Below are positions 53,051-63,090 of a stretch of DNA of 64,000 nt, one piece after another (position 1 is the first letter of the stretch; each line of letters begins with the position of its first letter). A program made the translations under genes and the position numbers. Origin of the DNA: Chenggangzhangella methanolivorans (GTDB taxonomy: Bacteria; Pseudomonadota; Alphaproteobacteria; Rhizobiales; Methylopilaceae); the NCBI RefSeq assembly GCF_019797865.1, contig NZ_CP081869.1:4602501-4666500 (forward strand), given 5' to 3'. The notes below the pieces were generated by a model, which saw nothing but the letters and a program-made list of their open reading frames with translations, had not been told where the DNA came from and made no database searches.

Positions 53051-53324
53051 CGGTCACCTCCACAACCGCAATTTGTTCAGATGAGGAGAAGCGTGCTTGA
53101 AATCTTGCAACAATACGCTCGTCTTCGCCAACCAAATCTGCCGTATGCGGTTTATTTTTTCTGTTAACCCTGCTCCTGTCTTGAGCAAAAGAAAGCAACC
53201 GCGCTTTCGCATTTTCTTTCGCTAGATGGAGAGATTCGGGAGTAGCGACGACATCCAGGACGTCGCAGTCACCATATTCAGTGCGATAACATCGTATAAC
53301 AAGAACTTCAGGTCGGCACATCAT
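53034..53324 (-). CDS. hypothetical 96-aa protein
   Basis: MCRPEVLVIRCYRTEYGDCD, ESLHLAKENAKARLLSFAQD, then EQIAVVEVTDADRT. Lower GC than most of the window. Overlaps the following small gene, so probably co-transcribed. Unknown. Confidence 0.5.
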   Translation of the reverse strand: MMCRPEVLVIRCYRTEYGDCDVLDVVATPESLHLAKENAKARLLSFAQDRSRVNRKNKPHTADLVGEDERIVARFQARFSSSEQIAVVEVTDADRT

Positions 53325-53354
53325 TGCCTCCCGTGCTTTCCGCTCCCCAGAGCG

Positions 53355-53603
53355 CTAGTAGTCCAGCGGACCGAACCCGGACGGCACTTTTTCGGAGAAT
53401 CTGACACGCTGATGGCCGGCGATCGATGGACCGACGAAGTCGACGTAAAAAGCGTCTCCGCGCCAGATCCACCGATCTCCGCGCTCAGTTGAGATATAAT
53501 CCGGAAGCTCGAAGGTCCCGGGCAGAGCCGCCTCCTCGAACGCGAAGCCGGCGAGGGTATGGCGGCTCACGCTTAAGCGTTGGCATTCTACGGTTATTGG
53601 CAT
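53355..53603 (-). CDS. hypothetical 82-aa protein
   Basis: ATG 53603 (GGGAAG upstream): PITVECQRLSVSRHTLAGFA, then FELPDYISTERGDRWIWRGD and SEKVPSGFGPLDY. Beta-rich small protein; not recognised. Confidence 0.52.
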   Translation of the reverse strand: MPITVECQRLSVSRHTLAGFAFEEAALPGTFELPDYISTERGDRWIWRGDAFYVDFVGPSIAGHQRVRFSEKVPSGFGPLDY

Positions 53604-53684
53604 TTTCTTCCCTTCTCGTCGCCCCGCCGCCAACGAATCGTGGCTGAGGCATCGGGATCGGTCAAGACGGGCAGACCCGGCCGG

Positions 53685-54091
53685 CTAAGGCGCGCACCAA
53701 TCCGGCTTGTTCTTCTTGAACGGCCGCGGCCATGGCCGCGCGTGGCCCTCGCGCACGAGGATCGCCGCGAGATCCTCGCCCTCGACATAGACGACCGCGA
53801 GCGAGCGGTTGTGGCTGTCGCGGCCGCCGAGCCGGTCGATCGACCAATCTCCCGACGCCATCAACTCCACGACCCGCCGGCGCGCCGCCTTGGCGCGCTC
53901 GATCTCGCGCGCGCATTTGGCCGGAGCGAAGCCGTCTGCGTGAATCTCGGGCGCGTCGATCGGCCCGGTCTCGGACGTCACGCGGATTTTCTCGCGGCCG
54001 AGATAGATCGTGTCGCCGTCGACGACATAGAGGTCGGCGGCGAAAGCGGGGGAGGCGAGGAGCGCGGCGGCGAGCGTGAGACTTTTCCCAA
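53685..54091 (-). CDS. secreted thermonuclease-family (SNase-like) protein, start unresolved
   Basis: Leader SLTLAAALLASPAFA|ADLY precedes an SNase core: VVDGDTIYLGREKIRV (active-site Arg), DAPEI (Glu) and DSHNRSLAVVYV (second Arg position), ending REGHARPW. The raw frame extends upstream into a tRNA-Leu fragment and there reads MAKPVDARDLKSL, an artefact of tRNA sequence, so I reject that start. A TTG at 54091 becomes in-frame if one A is missing from the AAAA run. Degrades nucleic acid outside the cytoplasm; phage or host origin undecided. Confidence 0.72.
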
Positions 54092-54152
54092 AACCAGCCC
54101 GAAACCGAAGTCGGTGAGACGGCGAAAACGTTGATTTTCTAGATGCCGACAA

Positions 54153-54194
54153 AGATTTTAAGTCTCGTGCGTCTACCGGTTTCGCCACGTCCGC
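54153..54194 (-). tRNA. 5' fragment of tRNA-Leu(UAA), probable integration scar
   Basis: From 54194 leftward: acceptor 5' strand GCGGACG, TGGCGAAACCGGTAGACGC (D-arm), then CGAGA-CTTAAAA-TCT with anticodon TAA (54160-54158). After three bases of the 3' anticodon stem the sequence diverges (TTGTCGG...), and no T-arm or matching CGTCCGC acceptor strand follows within 150 bases. This is what remains when a tyrosine recombinase crosses over in an anticodon loop. It marks the right prophage junction. Confidence 0.72.
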
Positions 54195-54260
54195 GCAGCA
54201 CCGGGCATCGCCGAAAACGCGGCGCGCCGCAAGACGGCGCAGGCCCGCGCACTGGCACGC

Positions 54261-55079
54261 TCATTCCAGACAGCGCTTCATCACGCGACGCCCGAGCGTG
54301 CGCACGCTCGTCGCGTCGAAATGCACGTTGTCGCGCTTCGCAAGATCGTCGACGTCGACGAGACGCACGCGGAGCGCCGGATCGCCAGCGATGCGGGTCT
54401 GCATCGCGCGGAAGTTCTCGGTCGCGACGCGCGCGGTCTCCGTATTGTCGCGCCTCTGCGACAGGCGCGGCCAAACGATCGTCATCTCGGTTTGTCCGAG
54501 CGCAGTCTCGACGCCCGCGATCAGGCGGCGGAAGGCGGCTTCGTAGAGATCCCCGTCCTTCGCGCGGTCGGCTTCGCCCTGTACCCACACGAAACAACTC
54601 GCGACATGGCCTTCGGCCGCGATGGTCCGGAGATGGGCGCGCATCTGGCCGTAGAGATTGGTCGACGGGCCGTCGGGAGACCAATGATCCGGGTTCAGGA
54701 GGCTGGTCTTGCCGCGGGCGAATTTGAAGAACCTGGCGCCGTCGCCCTCGAAGGTCTCGACGTAGCGCTCGGCCATTCCCCATTCCGGTCCGAAATTGAC
54801 GTGCTGGTGCTGCAGCGCCGGATATTGGACGGTGTTCTGCCCAAGTCTCATGATGACGAACGACGGTTCGGCGGCGTCGTTCTTCCAGATTTTGACATTG
54901 GGTAGGGTCGCGCCGGCGTCGAGGTCGGGAGCCATGTCGAGGACGCCGCCGGCCGCTACGGCGTTCGACTGTCCCGCGATCACGAACAGCCGCGTTTCGG
55001 CGGCGATAGACGGCGTCGTCGCACAGGCGACAATGCCGAGCAAAGCGGCGCGCAGAACGGCGCGCCCGGTCGCAATCAT
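54261..55079 (-). CDS. secreted SGNH hydrolase, sialate-O-acetylesterase-like (SASA)
   Basis: 272 aa. Signal peptide (VLRAALLGIVACATTPSIAA). Block I VIAGQSNAVAAG with the catalytic Ser, block III CFVWVQGEADRAKDGD, and block V DLAKRDNVHFDAT with the Asp/His pair. This matches the SASA carbohydrate-esterase family, which removes acetyl groups from sugars. Outside the tRNA scar, so a host gene. Confidence 0.8.
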   Translation of the reverse strand: MIATGRAVLRAALLGIVACATTPSIAAETRLFVIAGQSNAVAAGGVLDMAPDLDAGATLPNVKIWKNDAAEPSFVIMRLGQNTVQYPALQHQHVNFGPEWGMAERYVETFEGDGARFFKFARGKTSLLNPDHWSPDGPSTNLYGQMRAHLRTIAAEGHVASCFVWVQGEADRAKDGDLYEAAFRRLIAGVETALGQTEMTIVWPRLSQRRDNTETARVATENFRAMQTRIAGDPALRVRLVDVDDLAKRDNVHFDATSVRTLGRRVMKRCLE

Positions 55080-55416
55080 GGAGTGCCTCGCGCCGGTGAT
55101 TGAACGAAGACAGGCGACGGACCCGACCAGCGGTTCCGATGGGCGCTAAATTCTACAAAATCGATAGACATATAAATGCGACCAAGCGTCCGGTGCCGGG
55201 CGCGGTCGATTTTTCCGGCGGCGCCTGACCACGACTCGCGCGCCGGGGCCTTTCCATTGTGCGGCGCACAAAAAGAAAAGGCGCGCCCTTGGGACGCGCC
55301 TTTTCCAGTATGCCGCGCGGGGGCGGCGCGGCGGATAAATTGTCCGGCGAGGTCAGCCGAGCGCGCCCGGCCTCAGCCGGAGCGGCGGCTCGAAAGCGGA
55401 GCCGCCGGGCCGGTCG
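55080..55416. other. 337-bp host intergenic region
   Basis: AT-rich around 55145-55185 (probable promoter of the esterase gene), then a strong terminator (55276-55304). No gene supported. Confidence 0.45.
55276..55304. terminator. bidirectional rho-independent terminator
   Basis: AAAAGGCGCG (55276-55285)/CGCGCCTTTT (55295-55304) with a 9-nt loop; U-tract in both directions. It would end the leftward transcript of the 55417 gene. Confidence 0.78.
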
Positions 55417-55632
55417 TCAGAACCGGAAGGGGCCGCGGAGAGCGTTGAGACTCTCCAGACCGGTCGTCTTGAGGTCGTCCTGCGAGGGCGACTGGCGCGC
55501 CTCGACGGCCGCGCCGACCCGGCCCGCGGCGGCGATCAGGGCGATGGTCTCGAGGACCCCGCCGACCATCTCGCGGACGCCAAGGGACGGCGAAGCGGGC
55601 CGGCCGATGGCGAGGGACAGATTGCGTGCCAC
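55417..55632 (-). CDS. hypothetical 71-aa protein
   Basis: GTG 55632 (VARNLSLAIGRPASPSLGVR) then MVGGVLETIALIAAAGRVGA and a short polar end with SLNALRGPFRF. Helical, Ala-rich. Own terminator downstream. Longer frame from 55752 has poor codon use. Unknown. Confidence 0.5.
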   Translation of the reverse strand: MARNLSLAIGRPASPSLGVREMVGGVLETIALIAAAGRVGAAVEARQSPSQDDLKTTGLESLNALRGPFRF

Positions 55633-55790
55633 TTTCAGTCTCCAATCAGTTGTGAGGCGGTCGCCTCGTGTGACTGAAGGTAATCCCGATGCCGCAGCGC
55701 ACAATGTGCTAAAGTCTAAGATGAGCCATGCGTGCATCGCATGTCTCCACAACCGTAGATTCGTAAAATTGTAAGGAGTCGTTCCGCGGC

Positions 55791-56546
55791 TCAGCCGGCG
55801 GCGGCGCCGGAGCGCATATCTGACAGCATGGCTTCGACCGCGGCCTTGGCGTTCGCCAGCGCCCGCTCGTCTCGCGATCGCAACACGAGATTGGTGTTGA
55901 AGCGGTCTCCGTCGGTGAACGGATAGCTGCCGATCGAGACAGAGGGATGGGCCTTCTGGACCTCGCCCAGCGCCATCGCGATGTCGCCTTCCTTGGCGTC
56001 GGCGCGCAACGTCGCGCTCGCGACGGGGACGCCGGTCTTGAGCTCAGGGATCACCACGTCGAGCATCGCCCGCATGATCGAGGGCACGCCCGCCATGACG
56101 AAGACGTTCTCGAGCCGGAAGCCCGGCGCCTTCGAGACGCTGTTGGCGATGAGGTCGGCGCCGAAGGGAATGCGGGCCATTCGCAGGCGGCCTTCGTTGA
56201 GATCGGCCGGGTTCGGGAATCGCTCGCGCAGCATCGCGACGGCGCGCGGGTCGTGGTCGACGGCGACGCCGAACGCCGCTCCGATCGCGTCGGCGGTCTT
56301 GTCGTCATGCGTCGGGCCGATTCCGCCGGTGGTGAACACGTAGGTGTTGCGCGCCCGGAGCGCGTTCACCGCCTCGACGATCGCGGGCTGGTCGTCCGAG
56401 ACCACGCGCACCTCCATGAGGTCGACGCCGATCGCGCCGAGCGCCAGAGCGATGTGGTTGGAGTTGGTGTCCCGCGTGCGGCCCGAGAGGATTTCATCCC
56501 CGATCACGACGATGGCGGCGGTGACGGGGGCGGGCTGATCGGACAT
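55791..56546 (-). CDS. CinA-N / molybdopterin-binding (MoCF) domain protein
   Basis: 251 aa from ATG 56546. AAIVVIGDEILSGRTRDTNS and FTTGGIGPTHDDKTADAIGA are the MoCF_biosynth/CinA N-terminal signatures. The C-terminal amidase half of full CinA is absent, as in the stand-alone alphaproteobacterial form. The family includes ADP-ribose pyrophosphatase-type activity; exact role of the short form is unsettled. Its start is divergent from the MoxR gene. Confidence 0.85.
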   Translation of the reverse strand: MSDQPAPVTAAIVVIGDEILSGRTRDTNSNHIALALGAIGVDLMEVRVVSDDQPAIVEAVNALRARNTYVFTTGGIGPTHDDKTADAIGAAFGVAVDHDPRAVAMLRERFPNPADLNEGRLRMARIPFGADLIANSVSKAPGFRLENVFVMAGVPSIMRAMLDVVIPELKTGVPVASATLRADAKEGDIAMALGEVQKAHPSVSIGSYPFTDGDRFNTNLVLRSRDERALANAKAAVEAMLSDMRSGAAAG

Positions 56547-56674
56547 GGAACGCTCGGAGGCTCGACGGATCGGGCAGGCTATCGGAAGACGCGCGGCGAG
56601 CAAGCGGCGCGCCGCTTGGCGATCGGGCCGCCCGCGCGATAGACGAGATCGGACGGCGAGCCGAAAGGGACAGG

Positions 56675-57520
<846 letters not shown>

Positions 57521-57607
57521 GCCCTTGATTTCAGCGATTGATCACCCGCGTCGGCTGTAGCGCGGCGTCGACCTGCGCTCCATAATGGCGCGGCGGCGAG
57601 AGGCCAA

Positions 57608-58279
57608 TTGACCGAACTCGGGAAAGCCGCGGACAAGGCGACGGAGAGCGCCTTGTCTCTTTCTGCGTTCTGCGGCCATCTCTTCGACGGCGCCGTCACT
57701 CCTTTCTGGCGGGCGCGCATGGCGGCGCAGCCGTCGGCGTCATGGCCGAAGGACAAGACCGACTGTCAGGCCAGGATCGCGGGCCAGGAGCTGCTGTCGG
57801 GGGTCATGACGACGTTCAACGGCGTGCTGGCGCCTGCGGCCCGCGCGCTCGGGGCGGCGGACGCGCCGGTTCTCGCGATCGAAGCGCAGAAGCCTTACTT
57901 GGCGGACGGCGGTCGCCTCGTGGACGCGCGGTTTCGAATGTCGGCGAGCCGCTACATGCTCATGAAGGACCGGCTCGCCGGCAAAGTGCTGGTGATCGAC
58001 GAGGCCATGAGCTTCGGCTACGCGAACAACGGTCAGCTGGTCGGCTACGTGTATGACGCGGCGGCGTTCAGGAAACGCAAAGCCGGAAATCGCGTCTTCA
58101 ACGCGCTCGTCGATCCGGTCACCGACGAGATCGGCGACGTCGCCGAGAAATGCGGCCTCAAGGACAAGGCGCTCTGCTTCGGGCAGATCGTCGTCTACCA
58201 GAAGATGCTGTTCACGCAGGCCTTCGCATATCTGCAAGGCGTGCAGATCCGCGACCGCGTGAAGGTGCTGATCGACTGA
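57608..58279 (+). CDS. hypothetical host protein
   Basis: 223 aa from TTG 57608. TELGKAADKATESALSLSAF, KVLVIDEAMSFGYANNGQLV and GQIVVYQKMLFTQAFAYLQG. No known motif; globular alpha/beta, cytosolic. Follows moxR in the same direction with an 87-bp gap, so co-transcription is possible. Confidence 0.6.
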   Translation: MTELGKAADKATESALSLSAFCGHLFDGAVTPFWRARMAAQPSASWPKDKTDCQARIAGQELLSGVMTTFNGVLAPAARALGAADAPVLAIEAQKPYLADGGRLVDARFRMSASRYMLMKDRLAGKVLVIDEAMSFGYANNGQLVGYVYDAAAFRKRKAGNRVFNALVDPVTDEIGDVAEKCGLKDKALCFGQIVVYQKMLFTQAFAYLQGVQIRDRVKVLID

Positions 58280-58333
58280 GACGGACGGCGCGGCGTGGGA
58301 AACTCCCCGCCGCGCCTGATCCGGATCTCAGGT

Positions 58334-59835
58334 TCAGCTGCGCTCGCCGCCTTCGCGACGCTGCCCCTGCGGGCGCGGGCGGTTTCCGCCCGGCCGGCCG
58401 CCGCGGCGGGGCTTCTGCATGAAGGAGGCGGTCTTCAGCTCGCCGTCGCCGCGCGCGGCGGGGCGCTCGCCGCCCTGCGGCTGCGGGCGGCCGCCATGGC
58501 CGTGGGACCGGCGTTCGCCCTGGGCCTGCTCGCCCTGGGGCTGGCCGCCGTGACGGCGTTCGCCGCCGCCGTGGCGCTGCGGACGGCCGCCCTGGCGCTG
58601 CTCGCCGCCGCCGTGGCCCTGAGGGCGCCCGCCGCCGCGATTGCCGCCGCGGTTCTGCTGGCTCTTGGTCGAGGCCGCGCCTGCGCCCTCCGGCTCGGCC
58701 TTGCCGGCCTCGGAGCGGCGGTCGGTCGCCGGGATCGACTGCTTGATGAGGCGCTCGATGTCGCGGAGATAGGCGCGCTCATCGTTCGCCACCAGCGACA
58801 CCGCGATGCCGGCCGCGCCCGCGCGGGCCGTGCGGCCGATGCGGTGGACATAGGATTCCGGCACGTTCGGCACGTCGTGGTTCACGACGTGGCTGACGCC
58901 GTCGACGTCGATGCCGCGCGCCGCGATGTCGGTCGCGACCAGCACCTTGATGTGGCCGGTGCGGAACGAGCCGAGCGCGCGCTCGCGCTGCGGCTGGCTC
59001 TTGTTGCCGTGGATCGCGGCGGCGTTGACGCCGTCCTGCTCGAGCTGGCGCACGACCTTGTCGGCGCCGTGCTTGGTGCGGGTGAAGACGAGCGCGCGGT
59101 CCATGTCCGGGCCCTTGAGGATCTCGGCCAGCACGACGCGCTTGCCGGCCTGCTCGACGAACACGACCGACTGCTCGACGCGGTCGGCGGTCTTGGCCAC
59201 AGGCGTCACCGCCACCATGGCCGGGTCGGTCAGCATGGTGTCGGCGAGGTCCTTGATCGTCTTCGGCATGGTGGCCGAGAAGAACAGGGTCTGGCGGCGA
59301 TGCGGCAGCATCGGCACGACACGGCGGATCGAATGGATGAAGCCGAGGTCGAGCATCTGGTCGGCCTCGTCGAGCACGAAATGCTCGACCTGGTCGAGGC
59401 GCAGCATCTTGCCGTCGACATGGTCGAGCAGGCGCCCCGGGTCGCGACGAGGATGTCGACGCCGTTGGCGAGCTTGCGGACCTGCGGGCCGGCGGCGACG
59501 CCGCCGAACACGACCGCGATCGTGAAGTTGAGATGCGCCGAGTACGCCTTGAAGCTCTCCGCGATCTGGCTCGCGAGCTCGCGGGTCGGCGACAGCACCA
59601 GCGCGCGGCAGCCGCGGCGCACGGGCTGGCGCGGGTTCTTGAGCATGCGCTCGATGATCGGCAGCGCGAAGGCCGCCGTCTTGCCGGTGCCGGTCTGGGC
59701 GATGCCCATCAGGTCGCGGCCGGCGAGCACGGCGGGGATCGCCTGTGCCTGGATGGGAGTGGGGGTCTCGTAGCCATGCTCGGAGAGCGCCTTGAGGACG
59801 GGCGCCGAGAGGCCGAGATCGGTGAAATTGGTCAA
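58334..59835 (-). CDS. rhlE: DEAD-box RNA helicase, RhlE type, frameshifted
   Basis: ~500 aa. Q-motif region FTDLGLSAPVLKALSEHGYE, motif I AQTGTGKTAAF, Ia PTRELASQ, Ib then broken (VATRGAC instead of VATPGRL), motif II VLDEADQML, III FSATMP, IV-VI including TDIAARGIDV and HRIGRTARAG. One G is missing at the GGG run 59439-59441. The C-terminal ~120 residues are Gly/Gln/Arg-rich low complexity, an RNA-binding tail. Role in ribosome assembly or mRNA decay. Confidence 0.92.
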
Positions 59836-60179
59836 GTTTCAGGTCTTCCGGATACAGCCATAGGGCCGCGCAAGCGTCCATGCGGGCGCGCGGCTACAGC
59901 GGGTGCGTTAAGACGCGCCCCGCGTGATCTGGGCTGTCGATGATGGTTCGTAGGCGCTCGGCAGGTCCTGAAGGTCAGGCGTCACGCGGCCGCAGCGCGG
60001 GTGGTCGCTCGCAAGCGATGCGTAAGATGTGCGGGCGAACCCCGAGAAAGTCAAGCTTCGCCGCGATTTCGGGATCGTTTCCCAACGGGCGCGGGGCGCC
60101 CGCCACCTAGGCGTGCTCCCAGTTGTGCGCAAATCTTAAAGTTGCATTAACCATCTCCTCACAACCATGAGGTGATGGA
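59836..60179 (+). promoter_or_regulatory. intergenic region upstream of the AHL synthase, with SD-masking hairpin
   Basis: No gene. A plausible weak promoter for the synthase is TTGTGC (60123-60128), 16 bp, CATTAA (60145-60150). CATCTCCTCA (60152-60161) and TGAGGTGATG (60168-60177) pair at 9 of 10 positions around a 6-base loop; the right arm contains the GAGGTGAT Shine-Dalgarno of ATG 60180. The dyad could also be a LuxR-type operator. Confidence 0.55.
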
Positions 60180-60810
60180 ATGATCGAAGCGTTTTCCTGG
60201 CGCGCCGCGCATCTGGCGAAGGATGGGCTCGCCGCGCAGGCCCGTTTGCGACACAGGGTGTTCGTGGAGCGCAGGGCGCTGCCGCACGCCACTTTCGACG
60301 GCATGGAGTACGACCGGTTCGACACGCCGGCCGCCGTCTATCTCGTCTGGCGCGACGGCGGCGGCGAGGCCCGCGGGCTCATCCGGCTGCTGCCGACGAC
60401 GCGCCCCTACATGATGCAGACGTTCTGGCCCGAGATGGTGGCGGAGGGCGCGCCGCCGGTCTCGCCGAAGATCTGGGAGATCACCCGCGTCTGCGTCGAC
60501 AAGGCCGCGATCCCGCGCGAGCGCCGCGTCATTCTCCCGGAGCTGCTCTGCGGAGTCGCGGAGTTCTTCGAACTCAACGGGATTTCGGCGATGGTCGGCG
60601 TCGCGCGAGCCCATCTCGTCGAGCACTACATCCCGCAGGAAGGCATCCGCTGGCTTGGCGCGGCGGCGGAGGTCGAGGGCGAGGTCGAGGGCGTTCCTCG
60701 TTCCGACGCGCTTCATCCGGCCGACGGCCCATCTCGAAAAGCTCGGCGTGACGGGCCGGGTGCTGAATCTGTTCGGCGACGAAGACATGGCCGAGAGGTC
60801 CGCGGCGTGA
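60180..60810 (+). CDS. LuxI-type acyl-homoserine-lactone synthase, frameshifted near C terminus
   Basis: ~210 aa. Invariant LuxI positions are present: Arg24 and Phe28 (LRHRVFVE), Asp45 and Asp48 (YDRFD), Arg69 (GLIRLLPTTRPYM), Glu100 and Arg103 (WEITRVCV). Trp34 is replaced by Leu. A missing base at ~60695 joins to AFLVPTRFIRPTAHLEKLG and stop at 60810. It makes a diffusible quorum signal from AdoMet and an acyl donor. No luxR is visible in the window. The stop overlaps the next GTG. Confidence 0.9.
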
Positions 60811-62078
60811 GGGCGGACCAAGAACTGGAGTCGAGCGTCCGTTATTACGGGCCTCGCTTTCCCGCGAGCTTCGCCAGCGCGCGCGGCAGCGAAATCGTCG
60901 CCGAGGACGGCCGCAGGATCATCGATTTCCTTTCGGCCTGCGGCGCGCTCAACTACGGGCACAATCATCCGCGGCTGAAGCGGGCGGTGGCGGATCATCT
61001 CGAGGGCGACGGCCTGCTCGCCCGCGCTCGACCTCGTACGCGCCCGCACGCGATTTCATGCGCGCCTTCGAGCGCGTCGTGCTGGCGCCGCGCGGGCTCG
61101 ACCACCGCATCCAGTTCACCGGGCCCACGGGGACCAACGCGGTCGAGGCGGCGCTGAAGCTCGCGCGCAAGGTCACCGGGCGTACGACCGTGGTCGCGTT
61201 CTCGAACGCGTTCCACGGCGTGACGCTCGGCGCGCTTGCGATGAGCGGCGGACGGGGCGTGCGGGCGGCGAGCCGGGCGCTGCTGCATGGCGTCCATCGG
61301 CTGCCGTTCGAAGGCTATCAGGGCGCGAGCGCCGAAGATCTGCTGCGCTACGAGCGACAGGTCGCGGACCCCTCCGGCGGCCTCGAGCCGCCTGCGGCCT
61401 TCATCGTCGAGACGGTTCAGGGCGAGGGCGGGCTCAACGTCGCCTCGACGCGCTGGCTGCGCGCCCTGGCGGAGGTCGCGAAGCGGCTCGGCGCGCTGCT
61501 GATCGTCGACGACGTGCAGGCGGGTTGCGGTCGCACGGGTCGCTTCTTCAGCTTCGAGCGGGCGGGGATCGAGCCGGACATCGTGTGTCTCGCCAAATCT
61601 CAGCGGAATCGGCCTGCCGATGGCGATCGCGCTTGTCCGTCCCGGCATCGATCTCTGGGCTCCGGGCGAGCACAACGGCACCTTTCGCGGCAACGCGCTC
61701 GCCTTTGTGGCCGCGACCGAGGCGCTCGCGCTCTGGGAGGAGGGGCTGGTGGAGGACGCCGCGGCGCGCCGCGCGGAGGAGATCGCGGACTGGACCCGGC
61801 GCCTGCTCGCGCGCTGGCCCGGACGGGGCCTCTCGGCGCGCGGGCTCGGCATGATGTCGGGCGTCGCCTTCGCCGAGCCCGGCATGGCGGACGCCGTCGC
61901 GCGGCGGGCCTTCGAACTCGGCGTCATGATCGAGACCGCGGGCCCGAACGACGAGGTGCTGAAGCTCTTTCCGGCGCTCACCATCGATCCGGCGACGCTC
62001 GCCGACGGCCTCGGCCGGATCGCGGCCGCGGTCGCGGACGTGCTGACGGCCGGCGAGGAGGTCGGGCTGGTGGCTTGA
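60807..62078 (+). CDS. EctB-like class III aminotransferase (diaminobutyrate-2-oxoglutarate type), two frameshifts
   Basis: GTG overlaps the synthase stop (GTGA). ACGALNYGHNHPRLKRAV, QFTGPTGTNAVEAALKLARK (PLP phosphate site), FSNAFHGVTLGALAMSG, IVETVQGEGGLNVAS, LLIVDDVQAGCGRTGRFF, the Lys in CLAKS, and GEHNGTFRGNALAF closely follow EctB. Indels at ~61015-61045 and ~61600 break the frame; repaired ~424 aa. EctB makes 2,4-diaminobutyrate from aspartate semialdehyde. ectA and ectC are not adjacent, so the product may not be ectoine. Confidence 0.88.
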
Positions 62079-62262
62079 CGGTCACGCTCTCAGAGGGGGC
62101 CGCGGGTTAGGCGGCCGTCATCCCGGCCGTAGCGCCGGGATCCATGAACGCCGCCGAGGCGAATGTTTCGGCGTCTGTGTTCTTGGGTCCCAGGACAAGC
62201 CCGGGACGACGGCTTGGGGTTCGCGCGCCCTTCAAGCCGAGGATGGCGCTTTGCGCTGAAGC

Positions 62263-63090
62263 TCAATCCGCCCGCATCTCGTCGATGAAGGCGAGCGCGA
62301 GGGCCGCGAAACGCTCGGGCGCACTCCAGTGCGGGGCGTGCCCGAGCCCTCCTAGCCACTGGATGGCGCCGCGCCACAGGTGGTCGGCCGGTAAGGCTTT
62401 GAGATAGTCCATCGACAGGAACACGTCGGCGTCGCCCTGGACGATGGCGAGCCGCGTCGGGCCGGAGCGGAGCAGGGCGGTCTCGTCCGCGCCCTGTCCG
62501 GCGACGCCGTTTTCGATCATCAGCCGCCGGGCGCGGCCGTCTGTCCGAATCGCCGTCTCGACCGACTGAGGCGTAAGGTGCTCTTCGCCGTCGAGCATCG
62601 CGGCCGCATAGGCGCGGGCGTCGGCCTCGGAAAACTGCTCCTTGCCCGCCAGACCCATGACGGGCGTGGCCGCGAACGCGCTCTGGAGCGCCTCAAGCGA
62701 TGGTCGGATCGGCGGCGCGCCGGTGACGAGCGCCGCGGCGATGCGGGGCTCAGTCGCGAGCAGCTCCATGGCGACATGGCCCCCGAGAGACCAGCCGATC
62801 GCGATCGCTCGTTCGATCCCGATCGCGTCGAGCAGCCCGCAGATCGCCGCGGCGTAGCCCGGAAAGCTGTAGGTCCGCTCAGGTTCGGTCGCGTCGTCGG
62901 ACGCGCCATGTCCCGGAAAGTCCGGCGCGATGACCGGGAGGCCCGCTTGGGCGAGCAGCGGGATGAGCCGCCCGTAGGCTCCGGAGGACGACGAGTTGCC
63001 GTGGAGCAGGAGGACGGGCATGCCCGTGCCCTCGACAGCCCGGAAGGCGAGGCGGCCCGAAGCGAGCTCGACCGCGCGGTCGGAACTCAC
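62263..63090 (-). CDS. alpha/beta hydrolase
   Basis: 275 aa from GTG 63090, overlapping the pgi stop (GTGA), which fixes the start. [20 protein letters not shown] (oxyanion region), [13 protein letters not shown] (Ser nucleophile elbow), [11 protein letters not shown] (Asp) and [12 protein letters not shown] (His) complete the triad. Cytosolic. Substrate unknown. Coupled to pgi. Confidence 0.85.
   Translation of the reverse strand: MSSDRAVELASGRLAFRAVEGTGMPVLLLHGNSSSSGAYGRLIPLLAQAGLPVIAPDFPGHGASDDATEPERTYSFPGYAAAICGLLDAIGIERAIAIGWSLGGHVAMELLATEPRIAAALVTGAPPIRPSLEALQSAFAATPVMGLAGKEQFSEADARAYAAAMLDGEEHLTPQSVETAIRTDGRARRLMIENGVAGQGADETALLRSGPTRLAIVQGDADVFLSMDYLKALPADHLWRGAIQWLGGLGHAPHWSAPERFAALALAFIDEMRAD

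Noticed and set aside
53685-54188. Thermonuclease start at 54188 (MAKPVDARDLKSL)
   Set aside because: This N terminus is translated tRNA-Leu sequence, a well-known annotation artefact; the signal peptide begins ~30 codons later.
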